Shown: piece after piece, positions 15,466 to 24,762 of the stretch | Position numbering within the stretch: position 1 is the first letter of the stretch | Layout of the letters: each line of letters opens with the position of its first letter | Assembly: GCA_029775925.1 (NCBI GenBank) | Contig: JARVKB010000034.1 | Span: forward strand, 1 to 39,173 | DNA: 39,173 nucleotides | Reading direction: 5' to 3' | Source of the DNA: Nitrososphaeria archaeon | Lineage (GTDB): Archaea > Thermoproteota > Nitrososphaeria > Nitrososphaerales > JACAEJ01 | Translations under genes and position numbers: made by a program | Notes under the pieces: model-generated | The model's database searches: none | Seen by the model: the letters and a program-made list of their open reading frames with translations, nothing else | Told to the model about the DNA's origin: nothing

Positions 15466-16329
15466 TTGGGAAGCATAAGTCTCGTATTCGATAGAATGCG
15501 CTTTGAAGAGAAGGTTCTAGTAGAGAAGGGTAGAGAAAAAGGTTTGAGCATAAAGCTGTTGGACGCAAAAAATTTTTGCTTAAATTTAAAGAGCTCGAAC
15601 GAGGAAGCTAGAACAATTTTCGGAGATTTAGTTTTACAAAGATGTATAAGTTACTTTAGAGGATTACATATTACTGCCTTTTTAGAGAGTAAAGGGGTAG
15701 ATGTCATAAATCCGTTAAAAGTAGCCCAAATATGTGGTAACAAAGTTTTAACTACCTTAGCTTTGGTGAAGGCTGGAGTACCCACCCCTGATACCCTTAT
15801 AGCTTTTTCTCCTGAAGGCGTATATGAAGCTATTGAAAAGATTAGCTACCCTGCAGTCCTTAAGCCCATAATAGGCAGCTGGGGAAGGCTAGTAGCCCTT
15901 CTTAAAGATAAAGACACAACAGATGCAATATTAGAGACAAGAGAGTTGCTGAATAATCCAATTCATAAGATATACTATATCCAAGAGCTAGTAAATCGCC
16001 CACCAAGGGATATAAGGACTATAATAGTTGGTGATAGGGTGATAGCATCAATATATAGATATGCGCCTGAAAAAGACTGGAGGACGAATGTAGCGAGAGG
16101 AGGTAAGACCGTCTCTATCCCATTGACTAAGGAGATCGAAGATATCGTGTTAAAGGCTTCAAAGGCGGTTGGGGGCGGAATTCTAGGAGTAGATGCCATG
16201 GAAAGTCCTGACGGGATTCTTGTCCATGAGATTAACAACACAGTAGAGTTTAAAGGTGCTATGGCTGCTGGTGCTACTTGTATACCTGATGAAATTTTGA
16301 ATTATATAATAGAATTAGTGAGGAGATAA
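15466..16329 (+). CDS. lysX: LysW ligase LysX (ATP-grasp)
   Basis: ATP-grasp ligase of the RimK-like group that attaches alpha-aminoadipate (LysX) or glutamate (ArgX) to the C-terminal glutamate of LysW. The 287 residues include NPLKVAQICGNKVLTTLAL, PAVLKPIIGSWGRLV (nucleotide-binding hairpin), DIRTIIVGDRVIASIYR and the C-terminal metal and specificity region EINNTVEFKGAMAAG. Start is TTG, 3 nt after lysW, with GGGGAG about eight bases upstream. Only one copy is present in the window. Sitting with argG and argH it very likely serves arginine; lysine as well is plausible because bifunctional LysX is known in other archaea. I cannot settle the specificity by eye. Confidence 0.92.
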   Translation: MGSISLVFDRMRFEEKVLVEKGREKGLSIKLLDAKNFCLNLKSSNEEARTIFGDLVLQRCISYFRGLHITAFLESKGVDVINPLKVAQICGNKVLTTLALVKAGVPTPDTLIAFSPEGVYEAIEKISYPAVLKPIIGSWGRLVALLKDKDTTDAILETRELLNNPIHKIYYIQELVNRPPRDIRTIIVGDRVIASIYRYAPEKDWRTNVARGGKTVSIPLTKEIEDIVLKASKAVGGGILGVDAMESPDGILVHEINNTVEFKGAMAAGATCIPDEILNYIIELVRR

Positions 16330-16331
16330 AA

Positions 16332-17384
16332 TTGAGGGTTGGAATATTAGGGGCTTCTGGATATGTTGGAGGAGAATTGCTAAGGATTTTGCTCTTCCAT
16401 CCTAAAGTTGAGGTTACATGTGTAACTTCTAAACGTCATGTAGGGGAATATATACACCATGTTCATTCAAATTTGAAAGGTTTAACAGAACTTAAATTCA
16501 TAGAGCATAATCCAGAAGAGATTTCTGATAAATGTGATTTGATTTTCTCCTCCTTTCCTCATGGCTTGTCTGTAAAGGTTCTTCCAGACTACATAGAAAG
16601 AGGTATGAAGATCATCGATCTAAGTGCTGATTTTAGGCTAAAGAATCCAGAGGATTATAAAAAATGGTATGGTTACGAGCACCCTCATCCTGAACTCATT
16701 GAGAAGTTTGTTTATGGAATACCAGAGCTTCATCGAGAAGATATTAAAAGATCTTCCTTGATCGCTAATCCAGGTTGCATGGCGATAGCATCTATTCTTG
16801 CTTTAGCACCTCTTGTCAAAAGTAATGTCATTGATAAGAGTAGGATGATAGTAGATGCAAAGATAGGCTCATCAGGGGCTGGAGGAGCTCCTTCTCTATC
16901 AACTCATCATGCTATCCGTTTTGGTGTAATAAGGCCCTATAAGCCTGTTAACCATAGACATACAGCAGAAATAGAGCAAGAGCTCAATCAGATTGCAAAA
17001 GATAACGTGAGAATAGCCATGTCAGCCCATGCAGTGAATGTAGTGAGAGGAATTCTATCCACATGCCACTTATTTACTCTAAAACCAATTACCATATCAG
17101 ATTTGTGGAAGATATACAGAGGCTTTTACCAAAAAGAACCTTTTATAAGGTTTGTAAAAGATAAGAAGGGTTTATACAAGCTCCCAGATCCAAAAATCCT
17201 GATAGGCTCAAATTATTGTGATATTGGCTTTGAAGTCGACGAGCATGTAAATAGAATTGTTATCTTTTCTGCAATAGATAATCTCATGAAAGGAGCTGCA
17301 GGAAACGCTGTTCAAAACATGAATATAATGCTTAACATTGATGAAAAAACAAGTTTACAAATGCCAGGGTTACACCCAGTGTAA
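16332..17384 (+). CDS. lysY: LysW-gamma-glutamyl/aminoadipyl phosphate reductase
   Basis: NADPH-dependent reductase (ArgC/LysY family) turning the LysW-bound acyl phosphate into a semialdehyde. The Rossmann start GILGASGYVGGELLRIL, the catalytic Cys149 in ANPGCMA, and AMSAHAVNVVRGI are present; length 350 is typical. Start is TTG 16332, 2 nt after lysX, preceded by GAGGAGAT inside the end of lysX at a 5-nt spacing. Function follows from the operon: it works on the LysW-attached product of LysZ. The same enzyme may handle both the glutamate and the aminoadipate series. Confidence 0.95.
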   Translation: MRVGILGASGYVGGELLRILLFHPKVEVTCVTSKRHVGEYIHHVHSNLKGLTELKFIEHNPEEISDKCDLIFSSFPHGLSVKVLPDYIERGMKIIDLSADFRLKNPEDYKKWYGYEHPHPELIEKFVYGIPELHREDIKRSSLIANPGCMAIASILALAPLVKSNVIDKSRMIVDAKIGSSGAGGAPSLSTHHAIRFGVIRPYKPVNHRHTAEIEQELNQIAKDNVRIAMSAHAVNVVRGILSTCHLFTLKPITISDLWKIYRGFYQKEPFIRFVKDKKGLYKLPDPKILIGSNYCDIGFEVDEHVNRIVIFSAIDNLMKGAAGNAVQNMNIMLNIDEKTSLQMPGLHPV

Positions 17385-17387
17385 GAA

Positions 17388-18197
17388 ATGGCCATAGTAG
17401 TAAAGATAGGTGGTAGCATATTAGAAAAAGGGGTAAACCCCACGATTGTAGAAGATATAAAGGATATCTTTGGTTATCAAAAGCTTTTGCTTGTTCATGG
17501 TGGAGGAGATATAGTTACTGAGATAGCTGAAAAGTTGGGTAAAAAACAAACCTTTATAGTATCTCCTGAAGGGATTAGAAGCCGATATACTGATTTAGAG
17601 ACTGTTATTATTTATACAATGGTCATGGTTGGTAAGGTCAACAAAGAGATAGTTTCTGCATTGCATAAAGTTGGAATAAACGCGATAGGCCTATCAGGAA
17701 TCGATGGTTCAATTATAAGGGCTGAGCGCAAAAAGAAACTGATAATAATTGATGAGAGAGGTAGAAAAAGACTGATTGATGGAGGTTATACTGGCAAGAT
17801 AAAATTTGTGAATGCTGATTTACTGAATCTTTTAATGAATAATAATTATATGCCTATAATAGCGCCTATAGCTGTTGGTGATGAAGGAGAATTATTGAAT
17901 GTAGACGGTGACAGAGCAGCAGCCTACATTGCAGGAGGGATAAAAGCGGATAAGATCGTATTTCTTACAGATGTACCAGGAGTTTTAATAAACAATGAAC
18001 CCATTTTAAAGATGAGCTTATCAAAAGCTAAAGAAATAATGCCAAAAATAGGATTTGGTATGGAGAAGAAAGTTTTAGCATCAATAGAGGCTTTGGAGAT
18101 GGGTGTAAAAGAAAGTATAATAGCTTCAGGTCTTGTTGAGAATCCTGTAAAGTCAGCTATTGAGCACAGGAATGGTACCGTGATATCGAATGAATGA
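17388..18197 (+). CDS. lysZ: LysW-glutamate/aminoadipate kinase
   Basis: Amino-acid kinase (ArgB/LysZ family) phosphorylating the side-chain carboxyl of the LysW-bound substrate. The 269 residues show VVKIGGSILEKG, LLVHGGGDIVTEIAEKLG, the DGDRAAAYIAGGIKADKIVFLTDVPGV nucleotide region, and GFGMEKKVLASIEAL near the end. The start ATG follows the lysY stop by 3 nt; no clear Shine-Dalgarno is seen, consistent with coupling. The stop overlaps the lysJ start by 8 nt. Confidence 0.95.
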   Translation: MAIVVKIGGSILEKGVNPTIVEDIKDIFGYQKLLLVHGGGDIVTEIAEKLGKKQTFIVSPEGIRSRYTDLETVIIYTMVMVGKVNKEIVSALHKVGINAIGLSGIDGSIIRAERKKKLIIIDERGRKRLIDGGYTGKIKFVNADLLNLLMNNNYMPIIAPIAVGDEGELLNVDGDRAAAYIAGGIKADKIVFLTDVPGVLINNEPILKMSLSKAKEIMPKIGFGMEKKVLASIEALEMGVKESIIASGLVENPVKSAIEHRNGTVISNE

Positions 18198-19383
18198 AAC
18201 CAAAATAAAAAACATTGAGGACAATTATTTTGCTCCTGTTTATGAAAAATTACCAATAGTTATAACAAAGGGTCAAGGAGCTATTCTTTGGGATATAAAT
18301 GGTAAAGAATACATAGACTGTATGGGGGGTTATGGAGTTGCTATAGTAGGACACTGCAATAAAAAAGTAATAGAGGCTATAAACGAGCAATCTAAGAAGC
18401 TCATAATTTGTCATGGCTCTTTATACAATGACGCAAGAGCGAACCTATTAGAAAAAATTGTAAAAATCGCTCCAAAAGGTTTGAATAATGTTTATCTTTC
18501 TAATAGTGGTGCTGAGGCAGTTGAGTGTGCACTAAAGCTTGCTAGAAAATACTCGGGAAAGCCAGAAATAATTGCTATGACAAGAAGCTACCATGGCAAG
18601 ACCTTAGGAGCTTTATCAGCAACGTGGAATCAAAAATACCGTTCACCCTTCTTACCATTGTTGCCTGATGTGAAATTTGCACCTTTTGGTGAAGTAGAAA
18701 AGGTAAAAAATGCTATAACAGAAAAGACGGGAGCAATAATAGTTGAACCAATACAAGGAGAGAGTGGGATATATGTTGCTCCAGATGGTTTTTTAAAAGA
18801 AATAAGAGAAATCTGTGATGAAAAAAACATAGTTCTGATTTTTGATGAAATTCAAACAGGGTTTGGTAGAACCGGAAAGATGTGGGCATGTGAACACTGG
18901 GGTGTAATACCCGATGTAATTTGCTTAGCAAAAGGTATTGCAGGAGGCCTACCATTAGGAGCAACTTTGGCTAAAAAAGAAATTATGTCATCTTTTAAGA
19001 CAGGAGAACATACTAGCACTTTTGGTGGCAATCCTCTTTCATGCGCTGCTGCATCAGCGACTATAGACTATATACTTGAGGAGAAACTTGTTGATAGAGC
19101 TGCTAATCTGGGGGCTATCTTTAAAAAAAGGTTAGAGAATATTAAAGAGAATCATAAAATAGTCAGGGATGTTAGAGGTTTAGGTTTAATGCTAGGAATG
19201 GAGCTAAGGTTTGATATTAAAAATTTATTATTAAGAGGTATTGATAAGGGTTTAATAATGATGTATTCAGGTAAGAATGTTCTTCGCTTTTTACCGCCAC
19301 TAGTCATAAACAAGGAGCAAATCCACAAAGCTATGGACATACTCGAAGTGTTAGTCTCTGAGGACGAAAAGACTAGATTATAG
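18190..19383 (+). CDS. lysJ: LysW-semialdehyde aminotransferase (ArgD/LysJ)
   Basis: Class III pyridoxal-phosphate aminotransferase adding the terminal amino group to the LysW-bound semialdehyde, giving LysW-ornithine or LysW-lysine. The 397 residues include SNSGAEAVECALKLARKY, IIVEPIQGESG, LIFDEIQTGFGRTG with cofactor-binding Asp219, and the Schiff-base Lys248 in LAKGIAGGLPLG. ATG 18190 overlaps lysZ; GTGAT lies six bases upstream. It closes the operon. The hydrolase LysK that would release the amino acid from LysW is not in the window. Confidence 0.95.
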   Translation: MNETKIKNIEDNYFAPVYEKLPIVITKGQGAILWDINGKEYIDCMGGYGVAIVGHCNKKVIEAINEQSKKLIICHGSLYNDARANLLEKIVKIAPKGLNNVYLSNSGAEAVECALKLARKYSGKPEIIAMTRSYHGKTLGALSATWNQKYRSPFLPLLPDVKFAPFGEVEKVKNAITEKTGAIIVEPIQGESGIYVAPDGFLKEIREICDEKNIVLIFDEIQTGFGRTGKMWACEHWGVIPDVICLAKGIAGGLPLGATLAKKEIMSSFKTGEHTSTFGGNPLSCAAASATIDYILEEKLVDRAANLGAIFKKRLENIKENHKIVRDVRGLGLMLGMELRFDIKNLLLRGIDKGLIMMYSGKNVLRFLPPLVINKEQIHKAMDILEVLVSEDEKTRL

Positions 19384-19452
19384 ACTGAATAAACTTAGTC
19401 CTTGATTTAACTGCGATAATTATTTATTTGCCTTAAAAATAATTTTCTAATG

Positions 19453-19591
19453 CCCGCGGTAGCTCAGCCTGGTAGAGCTTCCGACCCTTACCAAGGGGGA
19501 GATGCTGTAGAGATTTGCTTTGGCAAACCTCGCCAGCCCTACTAGGCACACAGAAACCGGAGTGTCGCAGGTTCAAATCCTGCCCGCGGGA
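19453..19591 (+). tRNA. tRNA-Tyr (GTA) with two introns
   Basis: Acceptor arms CCCGCGG (19453-19459) and CCGCGGG (19584-19590) pair fully, with discriminator A19591 and the C1-G72 pair typical of archaeal tRNA-Tyr. The D arm is GCTC/GAGC and the T arm GCAGG-TTCAAAT-CCTGC. The anticodon loop CTGTAGA is at 19505-19511, separated from both stem halves. Best fit: exon 1 ends at G19483, a 20-nt intron (19484-19503) lies between positions 30 and 31, exon 2 is 19504-19510, and a 45-nt intron (19511-19555) lies at the canonical 37/38 site. Splicing then gives TCCGG-CTGTAGA-CCGGA with a perfect stem and a 74-nt tRNA. CCA is not encoded. The first intron contains a CCCTT/AAGGG hairpin and the second a TTTGC/GCAAA hairpin. 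Confidence 0.9.
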
Positions 19592-19761
19592 CATTTCTTG
19601 GTAAAAATCTGTAACTATGATTTTGGGTCTTTGAATGTCAATTAAAATAATTTTAAGGTACTTGTTTGGAACTTCCTCAGCTAAACCGTCATCAATTTTT
19701 GCTAGCGAGTACATAATCTGTATTGAAGAGCAGAAAAATACTACTATAAAATTTCTGCAAG

Positions 19762-21297
19762 TTATACGCCATGCTCTCTTTTTACCTTGCCAAGCTTGGC
19801 AGGTTCGAGATTAAAGGTTATAGTCTTAAGCACGGTCATCTCATCTATGCTATAACCTATTCCCTCTCTGCCTATGCCAGATTCTTTTGTTCCGCCAAAT
19901 GGGAAATAACCGACACCATGTTTAGGAAGATCGTTAATAGTAACTTCCCCTGTCTCAAGCCTTTTTGCTATCTTCCACATTTTGTAGAAATTGTTTGTAA
20001 AAACACATGAATCTAAACCATATCTTGATTTCTTTCCTATTTCTATAGCCTCATCTTCATTCCTTATCTTTATTACTGTGATTACCGGTCCAAAAGTCTC
20101 TTCCCATGCAATTCTAGCATTTAACGGTACATCATAAAGTACTGTTGGCTCAAAGTAGCAACCTTTATGATTTCCTCCCATGATTAACTTAGCGCCCTTC
20201 ATTTTTGCATCATCAATCAGTCCTTTGATTCTTTCAGCAGCTTTAATGTTTATGACTGGTCCAACTTTCACAGAAGGATCTCTAGGGTCACCATGCTTCC
20301 AATTGAATACTTCTTCCATCACTTTCTCAATAAATTTATCAGCTATACTTTCAATAACAAGGATTGCACTTATAGCATCGCATCTTTGGCCTGCATTCTT
20401 TAGTGAGCCTTCGACGCATTTCTTTGCTGCAAGTTCCAAATCAGCATCTTCAAGAACTATGGCCATGCCTTTTCCTCCGAGTTCGAGATGCATCTTCTTG
20501 AGGGCTGCCATATTGGCTATTTGCCTCCCAACATCTGTGCTACCTGTGAAGTTGATCATGGTAACTTTTTCATTAGATATTAGATACTTTCCTATCTCTC
20601 CACTTCCTGTAACTACGTTGAAAGTTCCACGAGGTATACCAGCCTCTTCTAATATTCTTGTAAAAAGTAGTAAAGACACTGGATTCTCGCTCGATTGCTT
20701 TGAGACTACAGTATTTCCTGCTAATAATGCAGGGATTATCTTTGACGATGCAATGAAAAGAGGGTAGTTAAAAGGAGTTATAGTAACCACTACGCCTACT
20801 GGCTCACGAATAACTAAAGCTATCTTTCCTGTTGTATCATAGGACCAGTCTCCAGGAATGTATTCTCCAAATATCTTTCTTGCTTCCTCCATCGTCAGCC
20901 TGAGCCTATCAATCGTCGCCATCACTTCGCCTTCAGCGTCCTTTTTAGGCTTTCCAGCTTCCACCATTAGAGCTTTTATAAAATCATCTTTGTAATTTAA
21001 AAGATATTGGCTAGCCTTCCAAAAGATTTCTATGCGCTCTATACCCGGCATATCTCTTATCTTCTGCCTGCTGTTATGAGCAGCATCTATCGCTTTATCG
21101 ATATCTTCTTTGCTGGCATTTGATATCCTCGCCACTATACTGCCATCGATGGGCGTATCCACATCTATTACTTCGTCTGAGTCGGATCTGATCCATTCAC
21201 CATTTATGTACATCTTAAAAAAAGGTATTCCATCAGGCTCTTTAGTGTAAATAGGTCCGAAAAATTCACTAAGCTCGAGCACAGGTTTACTATGCAT
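19762..21297 (-). CDS. gapN: Non-phosphorylating glyceraldehyde-3-phosphate dehydrogenase
   Basis: Aldehyde dehydrogenase that oxidises glyceraldehyde 3-phosphate straight to 3-phosphoglycerate, bypassing the ATP-forming step in archaeal glycolysis. The 511 residues hold the family catalytic set: Asn176 in TPFNYP, FTGS at 250-253, Glu272 in LELGGKG and the nucleophile Cys306 in GQRCD. The GQRCDAIS wording and the N-terminus with MYINGEW agree with archaeal GAPN rather than general aldehyde dehydrogenases, but substrate choice is inferred. The ATG at 21297 fits. It is a single gene, divergent from the debranching-like gene across 95 bp and ending 170 bp from the tRNA. Confidence 0.85.
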   Translation of the reverse strand: MHSKPVLELSEFFGPIYTKEPDGIPFFKMYINGEWIRSDSDEVIDVDTPIDGSIVARISNASKEDIDKAIDAAHNSRQKIRDMPGIERIEIFWKASQYLLNYKDDFIKALMVEAGKPKKDAEGEVMATIDRLRLTMEEARKIFGEYIPGDWSYDTTGKIALVIREPVGVVVTITPFNYPLFIASSKIIPALLAGNTVVSKQSSENPVSLLLFTRILEEAGIPRGTFNVVTGSGEIGKYLISNEKVTMINFTGSTDVGRQIANMAALKKMHLELGGKGMAIVLEDADLELAAKKCVEGSLKNAGQRCDAISAILVIESIADKFIEKVMEEVFNWKHGDPRDPSVKVGPVINIKAAERIKGLIDDAKMKGAKLIMGGNHKGCYFEPTVLYDVPLNARIAWEETFGPVITVIKIRNEDEAIEIGKKSRYGLDSCVFTNNFYKMWKIAKRLETGEVTINDLPKHGVGYFPFGGTKESGIGREGIGYSIDEMTVLKTITFNLEPAKLGKVKREHGV

Positions 21298-21391
21298 TTC
21301 ATCATATATTCATTTGATCTAGTATAAAAATTTATGATGAGAAAATCAAGTCGATACACAAATAAATACTAATCATTACAAAAATAACCTA

Positions 21392-23674
21392 TTGGAAATA
21401 CCATATGATCTCATATTTGATTACGATCCTGTAGAGAACCCAGATTGGGGCTTTGCTAGAACGAACCGTTTTATTTTGCGTAACGAAGTAGCAGAGTTCG
21501 GTCTATCGGCTCACTCAACTTTTATTGACTTATCTTTTAAATCTAAAAACTTACATTTAACAGCGCCTAATAGAGATTACCCATATGAAGGTTTATCCGC
21601 TTTAATAGAAGGAGAAAATTGGAAGTTTCTCGATTGCTTTGCTTTTGGTATTATAAAAGAAGGAAATGTAATAAATCTCTATCCTAAAAAGGTATATGCA
21701 TCTACCTGGTTTCTTAACTATACATACGAAATGAGAAATAAAAATAAGTATCAAGGCTTGTTGAATACCTTATATTGGCTTGGCAAGAACAAGCATGCGT
21801 GTCTTAACCTAGAGATTGAAATTGATTCTTCTGATAAGGATTTTGAATTTATATTGGCACCCTTTGTTGATATTCGCCATATTTACTTTAATAGTGAACC
21901 AGAGAAACACACAATAAAAATCGTAAAGAATAAAGAGAAGTGCCCAATGGTTCATGTTGAGAAGGATGAACGTTTACTTGTCATATTCACTCCTAATAAG
22001 AGTGCCAGAATTGAAGAAGGTACAGCTTACCTAAATTGGTTTTATAAACTTGGAGACGGGTTTAGAACTCAGATACCTCAAGGTATAATCTTTAATGGTC
22101 AAAGTAAGAGACTTCTTATTCCAGCTTTGTTTCATTTCAAATCTCCTAAAAATATTATGAAAATTAAATTTCACGTTTTACCGATGATAAAGGAGGGTCA
22201 TTTAAATATGGATTCTATACAAGAATTGAGTGACAAATTAGAATCCGAGTCCAAAAAGTTATTATCCTTAAAGAAAATAATTAAGAAAAAGGAAGATCAT
22301 CAAGTTTACAATTCAATCCTTGCAAGAATCGATGCTTTTACGAGATTTGGTATGAAAATCATTCTTCCTAGAAGAAGGGAGTTAATAGTACCAGAGGCTG
22401 GAGGGTGGTGGTTTAGATCTCCTTGGATGCGCGATGTCTTCACCAATTTGTTACAAAATCTTGAATTATTAAAAATCTTAGATAAAAATCTAGAAATAGT
22501 TAAAGATTGTATCGCTCTAGCAATAGAGTTCTTTGATGATAAAACTGGAAGAGTTCACAATTATCTTCCTATGCTAGCTTCTGATTACGAATTTAGAAAC
22601 AGCCGATTATTACCATTAGAAAAATACTATTTCGCTGTAGATCCTACGTTGCTATTTTTTATTTTATCTTGGGAATACATAAAAATAACAAGAGATAAAG
22701 ATCTGCTCAATCTAATTCTAAGGTTAATTGCGCGAACTTTTCAAATATACCTAAAGGCTTCTCTCGATACAGTAAACGGGCCTCCAGTTATTTCAGATTC
22801 AGGATTAATTACATGTGTACCATGGCATTCTTGGACAGACTCTAAAAGAACGATAACATACAGAAGTTCAAGGTTTGATAATTTACCAAATAGAGTACCT
22901 AAAGAGTGGCAGATCGAGGAAATCGAAAATTCTAATGACTTAGAAAAAGTTAAAATAAGCTTTAACACACCAAAGTTCTACCTGCCTGAAATAAACGCCC
23001 TTTGGATAAAAGCATTAGAAGCAGCTATCAAAATGGTCGAGATGGAAAAAGACATCGTAAATCCAAAATTAACCGAATCTATCAAGAATACCTTATCGAT
23101 GGCAAAATCAAATTACTTGAAGATATTCTGGAATAGTAAAAAGGGATATCTTTATGATATTTTGTCTTATGATTTATCAAAAAAAGATGAGACTTTGGGA
23201 TCGCCCTCCGTAGTTGCGGCATCTATTATTCAGGATCTAATTCCAAAAGATAAGATAGAAGTTATGTGGGAAGTGATACAGAAAAAATTATTGGTATATA
23301 GAAGAATAAAATGGCTCAAAAAGTACTACGACAAGTTGTATCCTTTTGGGATAATAGTAAAAGATAATGAAGATAAAATCTACTTTAATGATGAACAATA
23401 TCACGGGGCTGTTGTATGGCCCAGAGACACACCATACTTAATTAGTCTTCTAGATCGGATAGGAAGATATGACGTTATAAAAGGGCTTTTGATAAGCAAT
23501 CTGGATCACCAGATGAACGAGGGTGTGATATTCTATAATCATGAATTATTTAGCCTTCCTCTTGGTAAAAATCCTAATCCTATCGATGAATTTAAAGAAA
23601 ATGTTGTACCTGTGAAAAATCCTATTCAATTTTGGTCACATTGGGTCGATCCTTACCTAAAGTATGAGATTTAA
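21392..23674 (+). CDS. Glycogen-debranching-like glycosidase
   Basis: A 760-residue protein with a beta-rich N-terminal half (about 1-260) and a helical second half of (alpha/alpha)6-barrel type. The barrel shows PEAGGWWFRSPWMRD, similar to the AGxxWFxxWGRD of amylo-1,6-glucosidase (GDE_C/GH133-like), and QYHGAVVWPRDTPYLISLLDRIG, like the YHxGxxWPxD segment near the end of such enzymes. This suggests hydrolysis of alpha-linked glucans. Family assignment is from these motifs, and a glucoamylase- or trehalase-like activity cannot be excluded. The start is TTG. It lies between GAPN and malate dehydrogenase, consistent with central carbohydrate use. The region around residues 250-310 is strongly lysine-rich. 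Confidence 0.7.
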   Translation: MEIPYDLIFDYDPVENPDWGFARTNRFILRNEVAEFGLSAHSTFIDLSFKSKNLHLTAPNRDYPYEGLSALIEGENWKFLDCFAFGIIKEGNVINLYPKKVYASTWFLNYTYEMRNKNKYQGLLNTLYWLGKNKHACLNLEIEIDSSDKDFEFILAPFVDIRHIYFNSEPEKHTIKIVKNKEKCPMVHVEKDERLLVIFTPNKSARIEEGTAYLNWFYKLGDGFRTQIPQGIIFNGQSKRLLIPALFHFKSPKNIMKIKFHVLPMIKEGHLNMDSIQELSDKLESESKKLLSLKKIIKKKEDHQVYNSILARIDAFTRFGMKIILPRRRELIVPEAGGWWFRSPWMRDVFTNLLQNLELLKILDKNLEIVKDCIALAIEFFDDKTGRVHNYLPMLASDYEFRNSRLLPLEKYYFAVDPTLLFFILSWEYIKITRDKDLLNLILRLIARTFQIYLKASLDTVNGPPVISDSGLITCVPWHSWTDSKRTITYRSSRFDNLPNRVPKEWQIEEIENSNDLEKVKISFNTPKFYLPEINALWIKALEAAIKMVEMEKDIVNPKLTESIKNTLSMAKSNYLKIFWNSKKGYLYDILSYDLSKKDETLGSPSVVAASIIQDLIPKDKIEVMWEVIQKKLLVYRRIKWLKKYYDKLYPFGIIVKDNEDKIYFNDEQYHGAVVWPRDTPYLISLLDRIGRYDVIKGLLISNLDHQMNEGVIFYNHELFSLPLGKNPNPIDEFKENVVPVKNPIQFWSHWVDPYLKYEI

Positions 23675-23717
23675 TGGGCATTAAGGTATTTTACATAGGC
23701 AACTATGAAGGAAATTT

Positions 23718-24632
23718 TTATTCATCATTTAAAAGCGAGATAGATTTCCTTATAACTTCAGCACTCTTAAAGAAAAGCTCCTTCTCATCGTTATCAAGCT
23801 CTAACTCTATTACTTTTTCAACGCCATTCTTTCCTATGATTACTGGAACGCCTATACAAATATCATTAAACCCATATTCGCCTTTTAAGTAAAAAGAAAC
23901 AAGGTGAACCTTTTTCTTATCTTTGATGATAGATTCAACAATGGAAGAAGTCGAAGCAGCTACTCCAAATGTTGTAGCTCCCTTAAGAGATATTACTTCT
24001 GCTCCTGACTTTTTTGTCTTCTCGATCAAACTAGCTATCTGGGATTCATTCAATAATTTTTTGATAGGCACTCCGTTAACATTTGATTGACTTTTTAAAA
24101 TTATCATAGAATCTCCATGCTCTCCTATAACAAATGTATTTATTGAAGAATTAGAAATTTTTAACATAGATGACAAATGATATTTTAGCCTTGCAGCGTC
24201 TAGCTCGCTACCGATTCCAAACACTCTACTACGATCGAATCCCGTTATCTTTAAGGTTTGGTAAGTCATCAGATCTAATGGATTTGTCACTACAATTACT
24301 TTCGATTTTGGTGCATAATCTAAAATTTTTTCCGATATCTGTTTTATTATTGCCTTATTTTTTTTAAGAAGATCTAGTCTGCTCATATCGGCAGTTCTTG
24401 GAAAGCCCGCCGATACTATCACTATATCTGAGCCTAATAAATCCTGGTAATCGTTAGAACCTTTGATTTTAACATCTATGTTAAGCTCAGCAGCCATATG
24501 ACCAAGGTCTAAGGCATTTCCTTGAGGTAATCCTTGAATTATGTCAATTAAGGTTAGATCATCCAGCCCCTTAAGCACTATGTGCTCTGCTATAGTGCTT
24601 CCAACCTTGCCAAGGCCTAATATACTTATCAA
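23718..24632 (-). CDS. mdh: Malate dehydrogenase (LDH-like)
   Basis: NAD(P)-dependent enzyme interconverting malate and oxaloacetate. Motifs: GLGKVGSTIAEHIV (dinucleotide binding), SAGFPRTADMSR with the Arg typical of malate rather than lactate specificity, VVTNPLDLMTYQTLK, and catalytic His in GEHGDSM. It is 304 residues, normal for the LDH-like group. Start is TTG, placed right before the Rossmann strand (ISILGLG). It converges on the debranching-like gene (43 bp gap) and diverges from cofE. Confidence 0.93.
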   Translation of the reverse strand: MISILGLGKVGSTIAEHIVLKGLDDLTLIDIIQGLPQGNALDLGHMAAELNIDVKIKGSNDYQDLLGSDIVIVSAGFPRTADMSRLDLLKKNKAIIKQISEKILDYAPKSKVIVVTNPLDLMTYQTLKITGFDRSRVFGIGSELDAARLKYHLSSMLKISNSSINTFVIGEHGDSMIILKSQSNVNGVPIKKLLNESQIASLIEKTKKSGAEVISLKGATTFGVAASTSSIVESIIKDKKKVHLVSFYLKGEYGFNDICIGVPVIIGKNGVEKVIELELDNDEKELFFKSAEVIRKSISLLNDE

Positions 24633-24762
24633 TCTTCCACCTAGCTATACCCTCATATTTGAACAATATAAAAATGGTCTCAATTTAAATTAAATTTAAT
24701 AACTTTAACTAAATGTATTTTAAAAAGACCACAATCTTATGTCGTAAATAGGTCGATCAAGT

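Noticed and set aside
19433-19714. Minus-strand open frame of 93 codons across the tRNA gene
   Set aside because: Most of it is the antisense of tRNA-Tyr (the reverse T arm gives the familiar GQDLNLRHSGF reading). Its first 40 codons look protein-like but have no family match by eye.
19636-19815. Plus-strand frame of 59 codons between the tRNA and gapN
   Set aside because: It overlaps the gapN 3' end antisense, has no ribosome-binding site and no recognised pattern.
20180-20767. Long plus-strand open frame (195 codons) opposite gapN
   Set aside because: It is antisense to conserved catalytic segments of GAPN, which explain the sequence fully.
23674-23892. Open frame of 72 codons after the debranching-like gene
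   Set aside because: It is mostly antisense to malate dehydrogenase, with serine-rich composition typical of shadow frames.
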